Source of the DNA: Prevotella sp. UBA6387
Lineage (GTDB): Bacteria > Bacteroidota > Bacteroidia > Bacteroidales > Bacteroidaceae
Assembly (NCBI GenBank): GCA_002437565.1
Contig: DJQL01000038.1
Location: 1,005 to 6,614, forward strand
Direction of reading: 5' to 3'
DNA: 5,610 bases
The notes beneath the pieces were generated by a model. It did no database searches. It saw nothing but the letters and a program-made list of their open reading frames with translations, and was not told where the DNA came from. This document shows positions 1-3,955 of the stretch, piece after piece (the first letter of the stretch is position 1; each line of letters opens with the position of its first letter). Position numbers and translations under genes: made by a program.

Positions 1-136
1 CTCTATGAATAGCGACAACACCTTTTAGGCAAGCCATGTTATCCCGAACTGGGGTAACTTCTTTTCCAGCTTGTCGATGGAGACGACAGGAAAATATATT
101 TTCACGACATTTTATTTTCGTTTCATTTTTCTTTTA
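1..136. other. Non-coding upstream region, no supported gene
   Basis: All three forward frames meet stop codons within the first 30 or so bases, and the frame that stays open afterwards (about 32-171) has no convincing start and runs through the promoter and into the riboswitch. On the reverse strand the longest candidate is a GTG-started frame of about 26 codons with no ribosome-binding site. The stretch becomes very AT-rich from about 90, as expected upstream of a Bacteroidetes promoter. A 7-bp hairpin (70-76 with 84-90, loop 77-83, one T-G wobble) is present but lacks an adjacent T-run, so it is not called a terminator. Where the preceding gene ends cannot be seen. Confidence 0.6.
90..103. 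repeat. Perfect 14-nt palindrome upstream of the promoter
   Basis: GAAAATATATTTTC reads the same on both strands. It lies about 35 nt upstream of the -7 element, roughly 45-60 nt before the likely transcription start. That position suits an upstream AT-rich activating sequence or a dimeric regulator site. AT-rich palindromes also arise by chance in such DNA, so the sequence is certain and the function is not. Confidence 0.35.
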
Positions 137-144
137 TACCTTTG
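137..144 (+). promoter_or_regulatory. Bacteroidetes -7 promoter element of the thiamine operon
   Basis: TACCTTTG matches the Bacteroidetes primary-sigma -7 consensus TAnnTTTG exactly. The preceding T-rich stretch (about 110-130) contains no clean -33 TTG-type element, which is common for these promoters. Transcription would begin at about 146-151, just before the first leader hairpin, giving an untranslated leader of about 140 nt with the riboswitch in it. The same ten bases, TACCTTTGCA, occur again before the second receptor gene. Confidence 0.75.
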
Positions 145-150
145 CACCCG

Positions 151-169
151 GAAAGCAAAGGTTGCTTTC
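151..169 (+). other. Perfect 8-bp hairpin at the 5' end of the leader
   Basis: GAAAGCAA (151-158) and TTGCTTTC (162-169) are exact reverse complements around a 3-nt loop AGG. The stem sits almost at the predicted transcript start. Its 3' arm includes bases 166-169, which are also needed for the 5' strand of riboswitch helix P1, so the hairpin and P1 exclude each other. It may protect the mRNA 5' end or act as an alternative fold to the aptamer. Confidence 0.55.
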
Positions 170-247
170 TAAGGGGTGCTGCGGTCTTTGCCGCGGCTGA
201 GATCATACCCATGAACCTGATCCGGATAATGCCGGCGTAGGTAGAGG
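166..247 (+). promoter_or_regulatory. TPP riboswitch (THI element)
   Basis: The conserved THI-box parts appear in order: GGGGTGC (173-179), CTGAGA (197-202), ACCC (207-210), GAACCTGATCCGG (213-225), ATAATG (226-231) and GCGTAGG (235-241). Helices can be drawn as P1 166-171/242-247 (two G-U pairs), P2 174-177/207-210, P3 179-184/191-196, P4 216-219/238-241 and P5 222-225/232-235. The CTGAGA loop reads the pyrimidine ring of TPP, and the P4/P5 side with its ATAATG bulge binds the pyrophosphate through magnesium. The aptamer ends about 40 nt before the receptor start codon. TPP binding is expected to lower expression of the receptor, kinase and transporter genes. Confidence 0.96.
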
Positions 248-287
248 ATAATCCCTTCAGTATTTTTTCTAAAAACAAAAGGTATCA
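248..287 (+). promoter_or_regulatory. Riboswitch expression platform and ribosome-binding region
   Basis: This A/T-rich stretch links the aptamer to the start codon at 288. AAAAGG (277-282) is the only Shine-Dalgarno-like sequence, 5 nt before ATG. A T-run (263-268) is present, but no GC-rich stem directly precedes it, so classical termination is not supported. ATCCCTT (251-257) can pair with AAGGTAT (279-285, one mismatch), which would hide the ribosome-binding region. It can also pair with AAGGGGT (171-177), which would break P2. This suggests control of translation initiation; the pairings are seen in the sequence, the mechanism is inferred. Confidence 0.5.
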
Positions 288-2552
288 ATGAAAAGAACCG
301 TTTTCATTATGAGCCTGTCACTTTCGGCCGTTGCAGCGATTGCAGGCAAGCCGGAAAAACTCGACACGCTCAACACGTACACACTGCAAAGTGTTCAGGT
401 GACATCTACAAGGGCCACGAAAACCACTCCTATGGCCTTCACGACTCTCAGGAAGTCGCAAATCAGCGAGCTCAACTACGGACTGGATATCCCATATATC
501 CTCTCACTGACTCCATCTGTGACCACCACCTCCGACGCAGGCAACGGCATCGGCTACACATCGATACGAGTGCGTGGCATAGACCCTTCGCGCATTAACA
601 TCACGGCCAACGGCGTACCTGTAAACGACGCTGAAAGCTCACAGGTGTATTTTGTCAACATGGGCGACTTCGCCTCTTCATTGCAAAGCATGCAGTTGCA
701 ACGTGGAGCCGGAACATCGACCAACGGCGCTGGAGCCTTCGGAGCCACCCTGAACATGCAAACAGAAAACATAGGCGCAAAGCCGTATTTCGGCCTCGAC
801 CTAAGCGGTGGCAGCTATTACAGCCACAAGGAGACGGTGCGCTTCGGCACAGGTCTTCTGCACAACCACTGGGGACTGCAAGGACGCCTGTCCAACATAG
901 GCAGCAAGGGCTACCTGGACCGTGCATCAACAAAGCTCAACTCTTACTTGATGCAAGGCGGCTATTTCTCAGACAACACCATGGTGAAACTGGTGACATG
1001 GAACGGCACGGAGCAGACTTACCACGCGTGGAACTACGCCTCGAAATATGAGCAGAGCCTCTACGGAAGACGCTACAACTCGTGCGGTGAGTATTATGAC
1101 GACAAGGGCAACGTACACTATTACAAAGACCAGACCGACAACTATCACCAAATGAACTACCAGGCCATCTGGAGTCAACTGTACGGACAGAACTGGTCAT
1201 CAAACGTAACGCTCCACTACACCTACGGCTATGGCTACTACAATGAGTACAAGGCCAACAAGGACTATCGGGACTACGGACTCTCAGACGAAAAGTTTAA
1301 GAGCGACCTGACGCGCAAGAAGATAATGGAGAATGACCTCTACGGTGTAGTGGCCAGCATCAACTACGACAACAAGTCCAACTACAAGGCCACGCTCGGC
1401 GGAGGATGGAACAGATACATTGGCGACCACTGGGGCGAGGTGCTGTGGACAAAGGAGAAGGCCAAAGGGTTCTATCCTGGCTATGAGTATTACCGCAACA
1501 GGGCATGGAAGACAGACTTCAACGTATACGCCAAGGAATCGTGGACTTTCCTTAAAGGACTCAACGTTTACATTGACCTGCAATACCGCCACGTGGGATA
1601 CCGCATGCAGGATCCACGCGACTATTACATCGACGAGGACCGCACGAAAGGATATTGGGCACACGACGACTTCGACTTCTTCAACCCGAAGTTTGGAATC
1701 AACTATAAGATAAACAGGCATAACCGTATATACGCCAGCTACGCCATAAGCCACAAGGAGCCCACGCGCAACGATTACCAGGACAACGAGGTGCAGCACT
1801 TGAAAGCCGAGAAACTGCAAGACGTGGAGTTCGGCTACCGCTACGAGAGCCCGAAATTCACGGCTGGAGCCAACTTCTACTACATGTACTACAACCACCA
1901 GTATGTGCTCACAGGTGCCATAAACGACATAGGCGAGATGATAGCCAGCAACGAGAACAGCGGCCGCTCTTACCGTGAGGGCGTGGAACTGGAAGGAGCG
2001 TGGAAACCAGTGGATTGGTTCCGATGGGATCTCAACGCAACATTCTCACGCAACATCTGCAAGGATTGGACAGTGGATCTCGATGACAACACAAGCTACA
2101 ACCTCGGCGACACGCATACGGCTTTCTCACCCGACTTCATATTCAACAACGTGTTCACGTTCAACTACAAGGGTTTCAACGCAAGCATCCAAAGCCAGTA
2201 TGTGGGCGAGCAATATCTGACGAATACCGACTTCAAGGCTTACAACAACTATAATGCTGACGGTAAGTTTGACCAAAGCGTAGACATGACCTTAAAGGCT
2301 CACTTCACGACAAACGTCAACCTCGCCTACAACTTCAAGCTCCCGAAATTGGGTCTGAAAGATGTCACATTCGGCGTAACGCTCTACAACATCTTCGACA
2401 GCAAGTTTGACAACAATGGTTGGGCTGCTCCAAGTTTCCGCAAGACAGACAATGGCACCGTGGAGGCTTACTGCTCCGACGACCTCTATGAGGCAGGATT
2501 CGCACCATCAGCTCCTTTCAACTGGATGGCACATCTCTCTCTGAATTTCTAA
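288..2552 (+). CDS. TonB-dependent outer-membrane receptor, probable thiamine transporter
   Basis: The 754-residue protein has a signal peptide (basic MKR, hydrophobic 5-19, probable cleavage after AIA at 17-19), a TonB box at about 31-41 (containing LQSVQVTST), a plug domain at about 48-160 with IRVRGID (93-99) and QLQRGAG (136-142), and a 22-strand-type barrel to the C-terminus, ending in Phe as outer-membrane barrels do. It has no N-terminal carboxypeptidase-like domain, unlike the SusC group. A Tyr-dense stretch at 310-331 (motif GYGYYNEYK) resembles a motif I recall from related Bacteroidetes receptors. The receptor class is certain. Thiamine as substrate is inferred from the TPP riboswitch upstream and the kinase and PnuT genes downstream, matching the omr1/OMPthi genes described in Bacteroidetes. 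The start is the first ATG after AAAAGG, and the reading frame is intact. Asn codons are mostly AAC, consistent with good expression. Confidence 0.93.
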   Translation: MKRTVFIMSLSLSAVAAIAGKPEKLDTLNTYTLQSVQVTSTRATKTTPMAFTTLRKSQISELNYGLDIPYILSLTPSVTTTSDAGNGIGYTSIRVRGIDPSRINITANGVPVNDAESSQVYFVNMGDFASSLQSMQLQRGAGTSTNGAGAFGATLNMQTENIGAKPYFGLDLSGGSYYSHKETVRFGTGLLHNHWGLQGRLSNIGSKGYLDRASTKLNSYLMQGGYFSDNTMVKLVTWNGTEQTYHAWNYASKYEQSLYGRRYNSCGEYYDDKGNVHYYKDQTDNYHQMNYQAIWSQLYGQNWSSNVTLHYTYGYGYYNEYKANKDYRDYGLSDEKFKSDLTRKKIMENDLYGVVASINYDNKSNYKATLGGGWNRYIGDHWGEVLWTKEKAKGFYPGYEYYRNRAWKTDFNVYAKESWTFLKGLNVYIDLQYRHVGYRMQDPRDYYIDEDRTKGYWAHDDFDFFNPKFGINYKINRHNRIYASYAISHKEPTRNDYQDNEVQHLKAEKLQDVEFGYRYESPKFTAGANFYYMYYNHQYVLTGAINDIGEMIASNENSGRSYREGVELEGAWKPVDWFRWDLNATFSRNICKDWTVDLDDNTSYNLGDTHTAFSPDFIFNNVFTFNYKGFNASIQSQYVGEQYLTNTDFKAYNNYNADGKFDQSVDMTLKAHFTTNVNLAYNFKLPKLGLKDVTFGVTLYNIFDSKFDNNGWAAPSFRKTDNGTVEAYCSDDLYEAGFAPSAPFNWMAHLSLNF

Positions 2553-2562
2553 AACCATTCCA

Positions 2563-2651
2563 AAGCCGGTCTTGTGCCGGCCCACAAAAGGTGTCGTGGC
2601 TAATCCATGGATAGGCTGGGCACTGGTTATGGGTCGACAAAAGACCGGCTT
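2563..2651 (+). repeat. Structured gap between receptor and kinase genes with an 11-bp inverted repeat
   Basis: AAGCCGGTCTT (2563-2573) and AAGACCGGCTT (2641-2651) are perfect reverse complements separated by 67 nt. The left arm can instead form a local hairpin, GCCGG (2565-2569) with CCGGC (2577-2581). Inside lie further pairing options, GTGCC (2574-2578) with GGCAC (2619-2623) and TGTCG (2592-2596) with CGACA (2635-2639), as well as a 10-nt palindrome ATCCATGGAT (2603-2612). No T-run follows, so it does not look like a terminator, and there is no TAnnTTTG promoter in the gap. It could be an mRNA processing or stability element that sets the receptor-to-kinase ratio, or a small remnant with terminal inverted repeats. 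I do not recognise it as a known RNA family. Confidence 0.5.
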
Positions 2652-2677
2652 GGCATTTGACATTTACGACCACTCAC

Positions 2678-3334
2678 ATGCAAGATGCAAGCATAATAAT
2701 TCCAAGCGACTGGGGCGACGACTTCGCAGTAATTCTCGCCAACGGCTCCTACCCCACCCACGACATACCATTGTCGCTCCTAAGGAAAGGCAAACTGCTG
2801 TGCTGCTGCGACCGTGCCGGACAGACGGCCATTGAGCACGGCCTGTCTCCTGACGCAATAGTAGGCGATGGAGACTCACTGTCCAGGGGCATGCAGGAAA
2901 AATACGCTGGCATCTTCCACCGTGTTGAAGACCAAAACTACAATGACCTCACAAAGACCACACGGTATGTGGCAAGCAGGAGCTACAGGCGAATCATGTA
3001 TGTCGGGGCTACAGGCAAGCGAGAAGACCACACCATTGCCAACGTAATGCTACTGGCCACATATAGACACCGACTTGGAATAGAGCCTATAATGGTGACA
3101 GACTACGGATGGTTCTCCGCACAGAAGGGAACGCACGTGTTCAATGCCTTTCCGCGCCAGCAGGTAAGCATATTCAACATTGGATGCAAAGTCCTCAGCT
3201 CAACCGGCTTGAAATGGGAATGTTACCCATATGCGACACTATGGGAAGGGACATTAAACGAGGCCACTGGAACATCGTTTCGGATAGACAGCGACGGCAC
3301 ATATATAGTTTACCAAACATTTGACGCAAAATGA
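2678..3334 (+). CDS. thiN: Thiamine pyrophosphokinase
   Basis: This cytoplasmic enzyme transfers a pyrophosphate from ATP to thiamine, giving TPP and AMP. From ATG 2678 it is 218 residues, normal for the family. Visible motifs are ILANG (19-23), CDRAG (44-48, usually CDGA), PDAIVGDGDS (58-67, the family's GDxDS metal site), DQNYNDLTK (85-93) and GATGKREDHTIAN (110-122, family GAxGxRxDHxxxN). The part after about residue 140 corresponds to the small beta-sandwich thiamine-binding domain. An in-frame TTG at 2657 would add seven residues (the TTG-encoded Met, then TFTTTH). ATG is preferred because family similarity begins just after it, although no clear Shine-Dalgarno precedes either start. The stop overlaps the transporter start by ATGA. 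The enzyme traps imported thiamine and makes the riboswitch ligand. The symbol tnr3 has also been used for this gene in Bacteroidetes. Confidence 0.92.
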   Translation: MQDASIIIPSDWGDDFAVILANGSYPTHDIPLSLLRKGKLLCCCDRAGQTAIEHGLSPDAIVGDGDSLSRGMQEKYAGIFHRVEDQNYNDLTKTTRYVASRSYRRIMYVGATGKREDHTIANVMLLATYRHRLGIEPIMVTDYGWFSAQKGTHVFNAFPRQQVSIFNIGCKVLSSTGLKWECYPYATLWEGTLNEATGTSFRIDSDGTYIVYQTFDAK

Positions 3335-3915
3335 CTGAATACTTATCAGAACATTGGCTGGACATAACCACAACCATTCTTGGCATAATATACATCGTAC
3401 TCGAGTATCGGGCGAGCATCTTGCTGTGGCTCGTGGGCATAGTGATGCCGGCACTCGACGTGGCCCTATATTACAGCCATGGGCTATACGGTGACGCTGG
3501 CATGGCTGTTTACTACACTTTCGCCGCTCTCTATGGCTGGATTGTATGGAAGTTTGGCCACAAGCACAAGCAACAGGAGGGTGAGGATATGCCAATCACC
3601 AACATGCCAAAACGACTCTATCCCACAACAATTGTGTTTTTTGTCGCTGCATGGGCAGCCACGTGGTACGTGCTTAGCCATTACACCAATAGCAGCGTGC
3701 CTGTTCTCGACGGCTTCACCAATGCCCTAAGCTTCGTCGGCCTTTGGGCACTTGCACGAAAATACACTGAGCAATGGCTTTTCTGGATTGTGGTGGACGC
3801 GGTGAGCTGCTACCTATATATTGGCAAGGGCATTCCTTTCAAGGCATCACTCTATGGACTGTATGTTGTCATAGCAATAATGGGCTACCGCAAGTGGAAA
3901 GCAATGGCAAAATAG
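3331..3915 (+). CDS. pnuT: PnuC-family inner-membrane transporter, probable thiamine transporter PnuT
   Basis: The 194-residue protein is nearly all membrane: hydrophobic segments at about 12-24, 30-48, 56-75, 99-118, 129-143, 148-165 and 171-186, that is seven, with a polar loop at 76-98. The C-terminal pattern WLFWIVVD (149-156), then SLYGLYV (173-179) and GYRKW (185-189), is typical of PnuC. PnuC proteins move vitamins by facilitated diffusion, and uptake is driven by phosphorylation of the cargo inside the cell. Vitamin specificity cannot be read from the sequence with certainty, but the TPP riboswitch and the overlapping thiamine pyrophosphokinase gene point to thiamine rather than nicotinamide riboside. 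In the WxxWxxxN motif I recall from nicotinamide riboside transporters, the last position here is Asp156. The ATGA overlap with the kinase suggests translational coupling. Confidence 0.92.
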   Translation: MTEYLSEHWLDITTTILGIIYIVLEYRASILLWLVGIVMPALDVALYYSHGLYGDAGMAVYYTFAALYGWIVWKFGHKHKQQEGEDMPITNMPKRLYPTTIVFFVAAWAATWYVLSHYTNSSVPVLDGFTNALSFVGLWALARKYTEQWLFWIVVDAVSCYLYIGKGIPFKASLYGLYVVIAIMGYRKWKAMAK

Positions 3916-3938
3916 GCTGTTTTCATAAGAAAAAGCCT
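3914..3938 (+). terminator. Weak hairpin at the end of the thiamine operon
   Basis: AGGCT (3914-3918) pairs with AGCCT (3934-3938). After a G-A mismatch the stem continues with TTTT (3920-3923) against GAAA (3929-3932), leaving the loop CATAA (3924-3928). The stem starts inside the pnuT stop codon. Only TTACCTTTG follows and no proper T-run, so termination is probably incomplete, or the structure mainly protects the mRNA 3' end. Some read-through into the second receptor gene is possible. Confidence 0.35.
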
Positions 3939-3946
3939 TACCTTTG
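3939..3946 (+). promoter_or_regulatory. Bacteroidetes -7 promoter element of the second receptor gene
   Basis: TACCTTTG is an exact TAnnTTTG match, identical to the element before the thiamine operon and continuing identically with CA. No clear -33 element is seen in the upstream hairpin region. The predicted transcription start (about 3948-3953) lies only 3-8 nt before the ATG at 3956, so the mRNA would be practically leaderless and has no space for a riboswitch. Confidence 0.6.
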
Positions 3947-3955
3947 CAGCCGCTT

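Noticed and set aside
23..104. Reverse-strand GTG frame of about 26 codons in the upstream region
   Set aside because: Too short, no ribosome-binding site, no recognisable product; the palindrome and AT-rich DNA explain its composition as well.
262..270. T-run in the leader as a riboswitch-controlled intrinsic terminator
   Set aside because: No stable GC-rich stem ends directly before it, so translational control fits better.
1284..1898. Long reverse-strand open frame (204 codons) inside the first receptor
   Set aside because: It is a shadow of the receptor's codon pattern: Val-rich, no family resemblance, no ribosome-binding site, and fully inside a certain gene.
2572..2835. Forward open frame across the receptor-kinase gap
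   Set aside because: It uses a different frame from the kinase, overlaps kinase codons, and has an Arg/His-rich, low-complexity product without recognisable motifs.
3331..3915. Nicotinamide riboside transporter PnuC as the final call
   Set aside because: The fold is the same, but the TPP riboswitch, the overlapping thiamine pyrophosphokinase gene and the absence of NAD genes favour PnuT.
3914..3955. A riboswitch, such as a cobalamin riboswitch, before the second receptor
   Set aside because: The gap is only 40 nt and mostly filled by a small hairpin and the promoter; no cobalamin-riboswitch motif is present.
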